From the NCBI GenBank assembly GCA_026986885.1, contig JALSNT010000403.1, forward strand, positions 1 to 10,065: 10,065 bases of DNA, written 5' to 3'. This DNA comes from Desulfobulbaceae bacterium. GTDB taxonomy: Bacteria; Desulfobacterota; Desulfobulbia; Desulfobulbales; Desulfobulbaceae. Within the stretch, counting starts at the first letter, position 1. The number at the start of each line of letters is the position of its first letter. A program made the translations under genes and the position numbers. Positions 1-7,276 of the stretch are shown piece by piece. The notes under the pieces are model-generated. The model was given only the letters and a program-made list of their open reading frames with translations, was not told where the DNA came from and searched no databases.

Positions 1-186
1 CACTGATTCCGGCATATTCGGCTCTTCAAAAACCGGTGATGTCGTTTCCACCGGTTTCTGTACTGCCGGTGCGGTCCGAAGATTCGAGGCAGGCTCATCC
101 GCCATAAAAAAGCGACAGGATGACAGCAGACAGATGAACACTGCCGACATGATAATCAACAGGCAGATGTTGTTAATCTTTTTCAC
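1..186 (-). CDS. Lipoprotein, N-terminal part only (runs off the window)
   Basis: An open frame of 62 codons runs from GTG at 186-184 to the window edge without a stop. The product starts with Met-Lys-Lys, has a hydrophobic stretch of about 17 residues (ICLLIIMSAVFICLLSS), then a lipobox Leu-Ser-Ser-Cys with the Cys at about residue 24. After the Cys comes a Pro/Ala/Thr/Glu-rich segment such as a flexible tether. This is the pattern of a signal-peptidase-II lipoprotein; the functional domain lies outside the window, so no role can be assigned. An AGGTGAG ribosome binding site overlaps the stop of the polyprenyl synthase gene and sits 7 bases before this GTG. An in-frame GTG four codons upstream (198-196) is less likely because it lies within that site. 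The gap of 12 bases to the upstream gene suggests co-transcription. Confidence 0.7.
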   Translation of the reverse strand, partial: MKKINNICLLIIMSAVFICLLSSCRFFMADEPASNLRTAPAVQKPVETTSPVFEEPNMPESV

Positions 187-198
187 CTGGTTTCTCAC

Positions 199-1209
199 CT
201 ATTGCTTTCTGGCCAGGATATAGCCGGCAATGGCCACCAGCAAATCATGGCTTTCCTGTTCTTCGCCGGAGGAAAAAACATCCAGGGCGGCAACCGCCTC
301 GCCGACAAGTTCTCTCGCCCGACTGCGGGCAAGACGAAAACCTCCTGATTTTTCCAACAGAACCGACAGCCGGCCACAGGTATCCACAGCGGTTCGATCA
401 CCGGCCAGCAGGGTGGTCAACTCCTCATGTTCTGCTGCTTCTGCCTGGCCAAGGGCGGCAATAAGCGGCAGAGTTATCTTGCCCTCAAGAAAATCATTGC
501 CTACTTTTTTGCCGGTTTCCCGCTGATTACCGAGATAATCCAGCAGATCATCAACCACCTGGAAGGCCATGCCCACTTTCTTTCCATACCTGCCGAGCGC
601 CTGCTGCTGCTCCTTCGTTCCACCGGCCAGCATGGCCCCAAGCATACAGGTGGCGGCAATCAAGCTGGCGGTTTTTCGCTCAATAATCGAAAAATATTTT
701 TCTTCGGTGAGGGCAATGTCCCCGGCATGCCGGATCTGCAGATATTCACCGTCAACCATGGCGCCGGTCGCCCGGCAGAAAACGGAAAGGCCGTCCGGAC
801 CGGTCAACTGTCCGATTAAATGCATGGAACGGGCATGCAGCCAGTCTCCAGCTAAAATAGCCACCGCCATACCGTATTTGTTGCGCACCGAACGACGACC
901 GCGACGGGTGCGGGCATGATCAATTACATCATCGTGAATCAAGGTGGCCACATGCAGATATTCAAGCGCTGCCGCCAGCAGATATACCTGCCCATCCCGG
1001 CGACCGCAGATGGTCGACGACAAAACCGTAAGCAGAGGTCGTATCCGTTTACCGCCACCAAAAATGGCATATTCAAGCACTTCGGCAAGCAGGGGGTCGC
1101 AACCCTGCAAAGCGCTGGTTATATCACTGCGCATTGCATCTTCAACAAGCCCCGCAACCTGGACGGCCACCTCACCAAGCCGGGTCTGACTCTCTTTGCT
1201 GACTGTCAT
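199..1209 (-). CDS. Polyprenyl diphosphate synthase (octaprenyl/nonaprenyl type)
   Basis: Trans-isoprenyl diphosphate synthase of 336 residues, the usual family length. It condenses an allylic diphosphate with isopentenyl diphosphate to make the long side chain of respiratory quinones; it is a cytosolic enzyme. Visible motifs are GGGKRIRP (about 51-58), the first aspartate-rich motif DDVID (93-97), the second DDLLD (220-224) that binds Mg-diphosphate, and the downstream GKKVGNDFLEGKITLP block. The residue five before the first aspartate is a small Ala, which in this family favours long products, so an IspB-like enzyme is more likely than a geranyl or farnesyl synthase. The exact chain length cannot be read from sequence. 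ATG at 1209 was chosen because AGGA lies 5 bases upstream; a GTG directly before it (1212) would be only 2 bases from that site. The start overlaps the end of the helicase gene by 38 bases, suggesting translational coupling. Confidence 0.94.
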   Translation of the reverse strand: MTVSKESQTRLGEVAVQVAGLVEDAMRSDITSALQGCDPLLAEVLEYAIFGGGKRIRPLLTVLSSTICGRRDGQVYLLAAALEYLHVATLIHDDVIDHARTRRGRRSVRNKYGMAVAILAGDWLHARSMHLIGQLTGPDGLSVFCRATGAMVDGEYLQIRHAGDIALTEEKYFSIIERKTASLIAATCMLGAMLAGGTKEQQQALGRYGKKVGMAFQVVDDLLDYLGNQRETGKKVGNDFLEGKITLPLIAALGQAEAAEHEELTTLLAGDRTAVDTCGRLSVLLEKSGGFRLARSRARELVGEAVAALDVFSSGEEQESHDLLVAIAGYILARKQ

Positions 1210-3193
1210 CACATTCCTGGGTAAAAAAAGTTGTTACTGCCTGAAAATCCCGGACAAGAGGACTCGGAGGCAAACTGCTGCGAAAACGCCTGCCATATCC
1301 CTTACTGAACAGCCGGACATCGAGAATGGCTATCACGCCACGATCCTCGGATTTTCTCATAAGACGCCCAACGCCCTGACGAAGTGTTAAAATGGCGCGG
1401 GGCACCTGAAAATCAAAAAAGGGATTTCCGCCGGTAGCGGCAATTCTATTCATGCGAGCCATAATAACAGGGTCGCTGGGGACTTCAAATGGTAATTTAT
1501 CAATTATCAGCAAACTCAAACTCTCACCTGGAATATCGACACCTTCCCAGAAGCTGGCGACCGCAAACAGCACGGAATCTATTTCCGTGGAAAATCGGCG
1601 CAGCATTTCGTGCCGGGGAGCATCGCCCTGTCTGAAAACAGGCACATTGACTGTCTCTGCCAAGGCATTAAATGCCAGGTTCATGGCCTTAAACGAGGTA
1701 AACAATACCAATGCCCTGCCGCCCGCAGCCTCAAGCAACTGCTGAATCCGTCCGTGCAGCTTGTGTTGATAGTCCTTGGCCGCCGGTTCGGGAAACGCAT
1801 CTTCGGGGATATACAACAGGGTTCGCTTCGCATACGGAAAGGGTGAAGGAAAAGACAGCGTCGGCGTGTCTTCGGCAAGGCCAAGCCGCCCAAAAAAATA
1901 TTTGAAATCACCGGCTGTCGTCAGGGTCGCGGAGGTGAAGACACAGGCTGCCACCATTGAGAACAAACTGTCCTGCAACTCCGTTGCCACATCCACCGGG
2001 GTAGCGGACAGCAGGAAATTCTTTTCCCGGCGCTCGAACCAGTGAACGTAGCCGACTTCTTCCTCCGGCAGATCATCAAAGGTTTCCACACAGATGGCGG
2101 CAAGCTCGGCCTGTAACTGCCGGCAACGGACCCCGTACTGCGCCCACGGCTCTGCGCTGCTCCCGAAATCGTCCAGAGTTTCGGCCAATGCGTCAAAGGC
2201 AGATAACAGCAGATCACGTTTTTCCATAAGGGATGTGGACGTACGCAACAACTCGGCCAGTGGGAATCTTCCCCGCGCCGCAGGAAATACAGCGGTAAAC
2301 TGCTCCATACGGCCGGACAGGCCATTGATTTTTCGCAACAGTTGCCGCCGCTGCCCAGGTTGCAAACCATCTGTGGAACTGCGTTCAAGATCAGCCGCCA
2401 GGTCTTTTACCTGATAACGGGAAAACGAACGACCGAAAAAGCGGGTAGCCACCCCTTCCACATGATGGGCCTCATCAAAAATTACGACCTCATAACGGGG
2501 CAGCACCTCGCCATGGCCGCCGCGACGCACGGCCAGGTCGGAGAACAACAGATGATGATTGACCACCAGCAGCTTACAGGCGGCAGCTTCACGCCGCAGG
2601 CGATTTAAAAAACAATGATGCCCGTCCGGACAATCACCGCCTAAGCAGAAATGGGTCTGACAGCAGATCTTCTGCCAGAGAGGAGAACCGGAAGAAAGCC
2701 AGTCAAGCTCGGCCCGGTCACCGAACCGGGTCTCCTTTAACCAGCTGGTGATTTTTTCTGCGACCGAACCGGCAAACAGTTCACCCTGGGCACCTGAACA
2801 CTGCTGATGCCAGCGATACAGGCAGAGATAATTCTGGCGTCCCTTGACACAGAGCGCCTTGAAGGAAGGATCAACATATTTGCGAATAAACGGAATTTCC
2901 CGCTCAAGGATCTGGTCTTGAAGATTACGGGTATTGGTCGAAACCACGACCCGCTTTCCACTGAGTGCGGCGGGAACGAGGTAGGCCAGCGTTTTACCGA
3001 GACCGGTTTCGGCCTCTATGGCCAGCGAGACCGCCTGCCCGGAGGATCGGTCGGGATCAATATCCGCCGTCAGCAGTTCTGCAATGGCCGTTGCCATCTC
3101 CTGCTGGCCGGCACGTGCTTCATATCCGGTTAAATGGTGTGCAAGCACTCCGTCCGGGCCAAAGATGTCCCGCATTGATGTCAACCGCTCCAT
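1172..3193 (-). CDS. dinG: ATP-dependent DNA helicase, DinG/YoaA (XPD-like) family
   Basis: Superfamily 2 helicase of the XPD/Rad3-like group, a 5'-3' DNA helicase linked in known members to resolving R-loops, forked DNA and damage. Numbering from ATG 3193 (673 residues): Walker A ETGLGKT at 62-68, DEAH at 240-243, FTSAT at 419-423, SFWEGVDIPG at 547-556 and the arginine-finger block QGVGRLMR at 606-613. Between Walker A and DEAH are cysteines at 124, 183, 188 and 194; the C-x4-C-x5-C spacing of the last three matches the 4Fe-4S ligands of E. coli DinG, so a cluster is expected. No N-terminal exonuclease domain is present, unlike Gram-positive DinG. The start is uncertain: ATG 3193 has no good Shine-Dalgarno, while ATG 3175 begins with MRDIFGPDG, which looks like a natural family start, and has GGAG about 12 bases upstream. 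A TTG at 3220 is also open. The gene lies between the HEAT gene and the polyprenyl synthase gene in one direction. Confidence 0.92.
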   Translation of the reverse strand: MERLTSMRDIFGPDGVLAHHLTGYEARAGQQEMATAIAELLTADIDPDRSSGQAVSLAIEAETGLGKTLAYLVPAALSGKRVVVSTNTRNLQDQILEREIPFIRKYVDPSFKALCVKGRQNYLCLYRWHQQCSGAQGELFAGSVAEKITSWLKETRFGDRAELDWLSSGSPLWQKICCQTHFCLGGDCPDGHHCFLNRLRREAAACKLLVVNHHLLFSDLAVRRGGHGEVLPRYEVVIFDEAHHVEGVATRFFGRSFSRYQVKDLAADLERSSTDGLQPGQRRQLLRKINGLSGRMEQFTAVFPAARGRFPLAELLRTSTSLMEKRDLLLSAFDALAETLDDFGSSAEPWAQYGVRCRQLQAELAAICVETFDDLPEEEVGYVHWFERREKNFLLSATPVDVATELQDSLFSMVAACVFTSATLTTAGDFKYFFGRLGLAEDTPTLSFPSPFPYAKRTLLYIPEDAFPEPAAKDYQHKLHGRIQQLLEAAGGRALVLFTSFKAMNLAFNALAETVNVPVFRQGDAPRHEMLRRFSTEIDSVLFAVASFWEGVDIPGESLSLLIIDKLPFEVPSDPVIMARMNRIAATGGNPFFDFQVPRAILTLRQGVGRLMRKSEDRGVIAILDVRLFSKGYGRRFRSSLPPSPLVRDFQAVTTFFTQECDDSQQRESDPAW

Positions 3194-3262
3194 CCGTCCA
3201 TACTCGCAACCCGGGGGCAATGCAGCTCAATAACAAAAATATTGCGGCCATCTTTCTCCATG

Positions 3263-3691
3263 TTAACCGTCCTCTCCTGCCTGCCGCAAGATATCACGGG
3301 CAACCTCAACGACCTGGTCATCCGGATCGGCAAGCATGTTTTTCACATGGGCCAGGGCCTCTCTGGTGCTGATGATCCCGAGCACGGTGACCGCCTCGCC
3401 TCTGACCCAGCTCTGCTCATGCTGCAGATGATGGACGAGTGAAGGTATTGCCAGGCAGACATCATCGGGCCGCTCTTCGACAAGATATTCAAAAAGGACA
3501 CAAACTCCAAGACGAACGGCAAAGCGTTCATCGGTCAACAGAATGCCGGTCCAGTCATAGTACCGGGGTTCCTGCTTATACATGGCAACGATATTTTCCA
3601 CATGGCCCATGTTCAGAAAATCGGCAATGACCTGGAGAAGCTCCTCGTCACCGAGGCTCTTTTGTTTCTGCTGCCCTCTTTTTCCCGGCAT
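3263..3691 (-). CDS. Small HEAT-repeat protein, function unknown
   Basis: A 142-residue soluble protein with no signal peptide or membrane segment. After a basic, Gln-rich start (MPGKRGQQKQK) it is helical, with two HEAT-like units: about residues 54-90 (DERFAVRLGVCVLFEYL, then AIPSLVHHL) and 93-137 (SWVRGEAVTVLGII, then ALAHVKNML and DDQVVEVARDIL). The repeated pattern of a charged Asp/Arg turn followed by paired amphipathic helices is typical of HEAT scaffolds, which bind proteins or nucleic acids. No catalytic motif is visible, so no enzymatic role is proposed. It is first in the minus-strand cluster, 69 bases before the helicase start used here. A partnership with the helicase would be a guess from position only. 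ATG 3691 is the first start in frame; upstream purines are poor, so translation may be weak. Confidence 0.75.
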   Translation of the reverse strand: MPGKRGQQKQKSLGDEELLQVIADFLNMGHVENIVAMYKQEPRYYDWTGILLTDERFAVRLGVCVLFEYLVEERPDDVCLAIPSLVHHLQHEQSWVRGEAVTVLGIISTREALAHVKNMLADPDDQVVEVARDILRQAGEDG

Positions 3692-3767
3692 GGATACACA
3701 TCTTGTTATATATTTCTTTTACGGTAAAAAACTTCTGCCAGTCTACTTACCATGCCTCCGGCCTGCA

Positions 3768-3784
3768 GGCAATCCGAGATTGCC
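3768..3784. repeat. Short perfect dyad in the divergent intergenic region
   Basis: GGCAATC (3768-3774) and GATTGCC (3778-3784) form a perfect 7-base inverted repeat with a 3-base centre (CGA). An alternative outer pairing, GCAGGC (3765-3770) with GCCTGC (3788-3793), encloses the same segment. It lies 11 bases before a TTGACA hexamer that could serve the signalling gene, so an operator is possible. It has no T-run on either side and so is not a standard terminator. Function is inferred only from position. Confidence 0.4.
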
Positions 3785-3795
3785 GCTGCCTGCGC

Positions 3796-3824
3796 TTGAC
3801 AGTCGGTTTTTTCAGGAGTAGAAA
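3796..3824 (+). promoter_or_regulatory. Possible sigma-70 promoter for the receiver-histidine kinase gene
   Basis: A perfect -35 hexamer TTGACA (3796-3801) is followed, after a 17-base spacer, by TAGAAA (3819-3824), a 4/6 match to the -10 consensus. Transcription would begin near 3831, giving a short leader of about 15 bases before GTG 3846 and removing the AGGAG at 3814-3818 from the transcript. If transcription starts further upstream, AGGAG would instead serve the three-codon frame described separately. Only sequence match supports this. Confidence 0.4.
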
Positions 3825-3835
3825 TGAGACTGTAG
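3814..3835 (+). other. Strong Shine-Dalgarno followed by a three-codon frame (ATG AGA CTG TAG)
   Basis: AGGAG (3814-3818) sits 5 bases before ATG 3824, the best-spaced ribosome site in this region, but that ATG opens only ATG-AGA-CTG-TAG (3824-3835). The stop is directly followed by another ATG (3836) that opens a 35-codon frame ending at a TGA in the start of the receiver gene, in a different frame from it. This could be a regulatory minigene or leader, or a chance match inside promoter DNA. It makes the start of the downstream gene ambiguous. Confidence 0.3.
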
Positions 3836-3845
3836 ATGAAAAAGA

Positions 3846-5699
3846 GTGTATTCTATTTCCCCTCTCTCAAACAATATGGTCGATCCCCAACATATTCCGG
3901 CGGCAGCGCATACACCCACCCCCAGCCGGTTGCAGGACGATGAAAAAATACTCATTGTCGACGACTATCCTGATTTTGTTGTTCTCCTGCAGGACTTTCT
4001 GAGCGACCATGGCTTTTCTTCGCTAAGCGCCGGATCGGCAGCCGAAGTACGCAAAATCATGGCCGGGGAGAATATCGCCCTGATTCTGCTTGATATCGGC
4101 CTGCCCGATATAAGCGGCCTTGAGCTGCTGCCTGTTCTGAAAGATGAACACCCCGACCTGGCCATCATCATGCTGACCGCCGTCACCGATCTCCAGACCG
4201 CTCTGGACTGTATACGACGCGGTGCCGACGACTATATTGCCAAACCGATTAAATTCTCGGAACTCCTGACCTCCCTGCAGAAAATTCTGGAGAAAAGACG
4301 CCTTACCATAAATAATCGTCTTTACCAGAAACAAATCGAACAGGCCCGATTCAGAAGTCGGCTTCTGCATGAACTGACCATGCAGATGAATACCGCCTAT
4401 CTCAGCATGACTGATCTTGATGAAATCCTGCAGGCCATTTTAGTGGGTATTACCGCCGGCCAGGGTCTGCGATTTGATCGTGCCTTCCTTGCCCTCTTTG
4501 ATGAACAGGAAAATGCCCTTATCGGTAAGATGGCCATTGGCCCGCGCTCCGGAATAAACAATGAAAAAAACCAGGATTTCAATGACCTGATGGCAGATAT
4601 TCAACAGTATGGCTTTATGGATAATGCCGAGGTTAACCGTATCGTCGACGCACTCCATGTCAGGGCCGATCAGGATGAGCATATCCTCATCCGTGCGGCA
4701 AGAAAACGTCACTCCATCAATATAATTAACGGCAAATGTCCCTGGCCGGTTCCGCCCGGCCTGATAGGACTGCTCCAGGAGGAATCCTTTGTCATCGTTC
4801 CGCTCTACTCTCCCCGGAGATCACTGGGCGTGATCATAGCCGACCACTTTATCAGCCGGGAACCCATAACGGATTCTTTGATCCACGACCTGGAAAGCTT
4901 TGCCTCCCAGGCAAGCCTGGCCATTGAACACTGCCACCTCTATATGGCCATGGAGAAAAGGATTCAGGAACTGAAAGACGTTACCCGCGAGCTTGAACAA
5001 AACAGAGACCTGCTGATTGAAGCCGAACGCTATTCGGCCGTCGGTCACATGGCAGCGCAGCTTGCCCATAAAATCAGAAATCCCGTTACCGCCATCGGCG
5101 GCACCGCCAGGTTGCTGGCCGGTAAAACGCAAAAGCCGGAATGGTTGAAATTCCTCAACATAATGACCAATGAGGTCATGAAAATTGAGAGAACCCTGGA
5201 AGACCTGTTCAACTTCGTGGAAACCGTGCAGCCGGAGAAAAAGCCTGTGGCGTTAAACGAGTTGCTGAGCAAATCACTCATGCTGTACTATCCAGCCATG
5301 AAGAAGCAGAAAATTGTCCAGCACCTGCACCTGCCCGAATCCAGCCCATGCCTGCTGCTCGACCGCAAGCTTATGCATCAGGCCTTTGTCCACCTCGTCC
5401 GCAACAGCATTGAAGCCATGCCCGAAGGCGGGGAACTGATCCTGCGCATTGAGCAGACATCCGCAGATATGATAGAGATTATTTTTGAGGATACCGGCCC
5501 CGGAATTGCCGATGCCCATATCGATCTGGCCACCGATCCGTTTTTCACCACCAAAACCTTCGGCACAGGCCTGGGCCTCACCCTGGTCGAACGAATAATA
5601 CGGGAACATCAGGGATCATTCACCCTTGAGCGCAGGCAATCAGGCGGCAGCAGATCCATCATCCGGCTGCCGAATAATCAGGCAGGCAAACAACAGTAA
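3846..5699 (+). CDS. Receiver-GAF-histidine kinase signalling protein
   Basis: A 617-residue cytoplasmic two-component protein with an N-terminal receiver, the reverse of the common kinase-then-receiver hybrid. Receiver, about 33-150: acidic pair D39/D40, phospho-acceptor D83 (LLDIGLPD), T111 and K133 (AKP). A helical linker leads to a GAF-like sensor, about 176-365. A coiled-coil segment (about 366-398) precedes the dimerisation/phospho-acceptor helix with H408 (LAHKIRNPVTAIGG). The ATPase domain has N520 (LVRNSIEAMPEGG), DTGPG at 549-553, the DPFFTTK block at 564-570 and GTGLGL at 573-578. All catalytic residues are present, so it should be an active kinase. No membrane segment is seen; input probably comes by phosphotransfer to D83 plus a ligand or partner at GAF. 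GTG 3846 is the furthest start, because a stop in frame lies at 3837-3839; ATG 3876 also opens the frame. Neither has a good Shine-Dalgarno. No DNA-binding partner is adjacent. Confidence 0.93.
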   Translation: MYSISPLSNNMVDPQHIPAAAHTPTPSRLQDDEKILIVDDYPDFVVLLQDFLSDHGFSSLSAGSAAEVRKIMAGENIALILLDIGLPDISGLELLPVLKDEHPDLAIIMLTAVTDLQTALDCIRRGADDYIAKPIKFSELLTSLQKILEKRRLTINNRLYQKQIEQARFRSRLLHELTMQMNTAYLSMTDLDEILQAILVGITAGQGLRFDRAFLALFDEQENALIGKMAIGPRSGINNEKNQDFNDLMADIQQYGFMDNAEVNRIVDALHVRADQDEHILIRAARKRHSINIINGKCPWPVPPGLIGLLQEESFVIVPLYSPRRSLGVIIADHFISREPITDSLIHDLESFASQASLAIEHCHLYMAMEKRIQELKDVTRELEQNRDLLIEAERYSAVGHMAAQLAHKIRNPVTAIGGTARLLAGKTQKPEWLKFLNIMTNEVMKIERTLEDLFNFVETVQPEKKPVALNELLSKSLMLYYPAMKKQKIVQHLHLPESSPCLLLDRKLMHQAFVHLVRNSIEAMPEGGELILRIEQTSADMIEIIFEDTGPGIADAHIDLATDPFFTTKTFGTGLGLTLVERIIREHQGSFTLERRQSGGSRSIIRLPNNQAGKQQ

Positions 5700-5729
5700 T
5701 CACCCTGCAATTCAGCACAAATTTCCTTC

Positions 5730-7166
5730 TCAATCAGTCTCAACCCGACAAGGGCTTCCCCGCAGCCAGGAACTCAAGGCCGCCATGGCGGCAATGAAGC
5801 TGCCGGCAACAAAGGTCTGCCGCAATGCCTGCATAAATTGGCCGGTCTGCGCCGGAGAGAAATCCTTAATATCCATTCCCCCGGTAAGTTCTCTGTACAT
5901 GCGCGCGAAAATATACCCGGCAAGGGCCGTTCCCAGCAACATGCCCATATTACGACTCGTTGCCAGCAGACTTGAGGTCACCCCACTGTCATCATGGGCG
6001 ACACCGGCAAGGGCCGCTGCTGAATTGGGGGCAAGAAACATGGCCTGGCCAAAACCAAGCAGGGCAAGGGTGAAGACTATAAAAACGGGTGAAGAACCGA
6101 CCGTGATTCCGGTCAGCAGCAGCAGGCTGACAAAACAACCGCCCAGACCGATACTGGCAACGATTCTGGCCCCTATTTTATCATGCAGACGCCCGGCGAG
6201 CGGGGCGACAAAAAAAACACAAAGCGGCATAGCCATCATGAAAAAACCTACACGATCCTGGGGATACCCCCGTACCGAGCTGAGATAAAACGGCATTAAC
6301 AACAGGACAAAAAACAGAACCACAAAAGAAAGCATGGCGCTCAACATGGCCATGGCGTAAAAACGATTCCGAAAAAGGTGAACCGGCAACAACGACCTTT
6401 CCTTTTTTGATTCATAGATAATAAAGAAAAGCCAGAGGATGGGAACGGCAAAGAAAAAATACGACAACCAGTCCCCTCTCGCCGGAGAACGACAACTGCC
6501 GCCGGTATGAGTGAGCAACAGGACCGACAGGGCAACCGCCGACGCATACAAAATACCTCCGGTCACATCAAACCGGCCTCCCGCGTTCGGCCGAGCGGGC
6601 AAAACCGATCCGTCGACGGAGGACAAAATCCTGCGAAACCGTAGATACACCAGCAGACCGATGGGAACAGTCACCAGGAAGATAAACCGCCAGTGGGACC
6701 AGCGCAGTAACAAGCCACCGACAGCAGGGCCGCTCATCAACCCCAGGGAGGTAGCGACACCAACCATGCCCAAACCCTGGCCCAGCTGTGCCTTGGGATA
6801 GGTGGAGTTAATAAGGGCCGGACCCATGGCCATCATCATGGAGGCACCAATGGCCTGGCAAAAGCGTGAACCGATGAGGAACTCTATGGAACCTGCCAGT
6901 GAACAGGACAGGGAACCGGCAACAAACAACAAAATCCCCCAGCCGTACAACCGCCCCTGTCCTGTTTTGGTTGATAAATTCCCCCAGAACAGAAGGGTTA
7001 CGGTAATCGTCAGCAGGTAAATAAGGACCACCCACTCGGTAACTGCCAGTGAACTGGAAAAAATCTTCATTAATGTCGGCAGGGCCACATTAACCATGGA
7101 GCTGTCCATGGTCGACATGAACACGCCAGTGGAGACCAGAAGGAGAATGCGATGATGCTTCTGCAT
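5730..7166 (-). CDS. DHA2-family major facilitator efflux transporter (EmrB/QacA type, about 14 TM)
   Basis: A 478-residue hydrophobic inner-membrane protein of the major facilitator superfamily. It starts with the DHA2 signature around D21 (FMSTMDSSMVNVALPTL), then motif A at 62-72 (GNLSTKTGQGR), antiporter motif C at 142-151 (GLMSGPAVGG), and HWRFIFLVTVPIG at 158-170. A degenerate second motif A is at 325-334 (GRLHDKIGAR), in the expected place for the C-terminal half. Known relatives are proton-driven exporters of drugs, dyes or bile-type anions; the substrate cannot be read from sequence. No EmrA-like adaptor or TolC-like gene is in the window. ATG 7166 fits the family start but has no Shine-Dalgarno (the bases before it are pyrimidine-rich, TCTTCTCCTG), and three 12-base repeats lie just upstream. 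It ends 30 bases from the convergent kinase gene with no visible terminator. Confidence 0.9.
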   Translation of the reverse strand: MQKHHRILLLVSTGVFMSTMDSSMVNVALPTLMKIFSSSLAVTEWVVLIYLLTITVTLLFWGNLSTKTGQGRLYGWGILLFVAGSLSCSLAGSIEFLIGSRFCQAIGASMMMAMGPALINSTYPKAQLGQGLGMVGVATSLGLMSGPAVGGLLLRWSHWRFIFLVTVPIGLLVYLRFRRILSSVDGSVLPARPNAGGRFDVTGGILYASAVALSVLLLTHTGGSCRSPARGDWLSYFFFAVPILWLFFIIYESKKERSLLPVHLFRNRFYAMAMLSAMLSFVVLFFVLLLMPFYLSSVRGYPQDRVGFFMMAMPLCVFFVAPLAGRLHDKIGARIVASIGLGGCFVSLLLLTGITVGSSPVFIVFTLALLGFGQAMFLAPNSAAALAGVAHDDSGVTSSLLATSRNMGMLLGTALAGYIFARMYRELTGGMDIKDFSPAQTGQFMQALRQTFVAGSFIAAMAALSSWLRGSPCRVETD

Positions 7167-7180
7167 GAATCAGGAGAAGA

Positions 7181-7216
7181 TTACATAAAAAATTACATAA
7201 AAAATTACATGAAAAT
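7181..7216. repeat. Three 12-base tandem repeats upstream of the efflux gene
   Basis: Plus-strand TTACATAAAAAA occurs at 7181-7192 and 7193-7204, and a variant (TTACATGAAAAT) at 7205-7216. Read in the direction of the efflux gene, each unit carries ATGTAA, a start codon followed at once by a stop, next to a T-run in the first two units. The array ends 15 bases before the start codon. It would lie in the leader or promoter of that gene; copy number could vary by replication slippage. Whether it regulates is not known. Confidence 0.75.
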
Positions 7217-7276
7217 CACGGGAGAAAATCTGTTTAAAAAATGCTCAACAGAAATCGAGGGGAAAAGAATCGACAA

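Noticed and set aside
3698..3712. TATAAC near 3705-3710 (minus strand) as the -10 of the HEAT-helicase unit
   Set aside because: No matching -35 at proper spacing, and the start would leave only a few bases before ATG 3691.
3836..3943. 35-codon frame starting MKKSVFYFPS as a real small gene or the true N-terminus of the kinase
   Set aside because: It ends at a TGA and is out of frame with the receiver; joining it would need a frameshift, and the protein has no recognisable features. It is kept only as a possible leader.
5626..6288. Long plus-strand open frame of 220 codons opposite the efflux gene
   Set aside because: It is antisense to the membrane protein gene, lacks family motifs and is rich in Pro/Ser/Arg as expected for a shadow frame.
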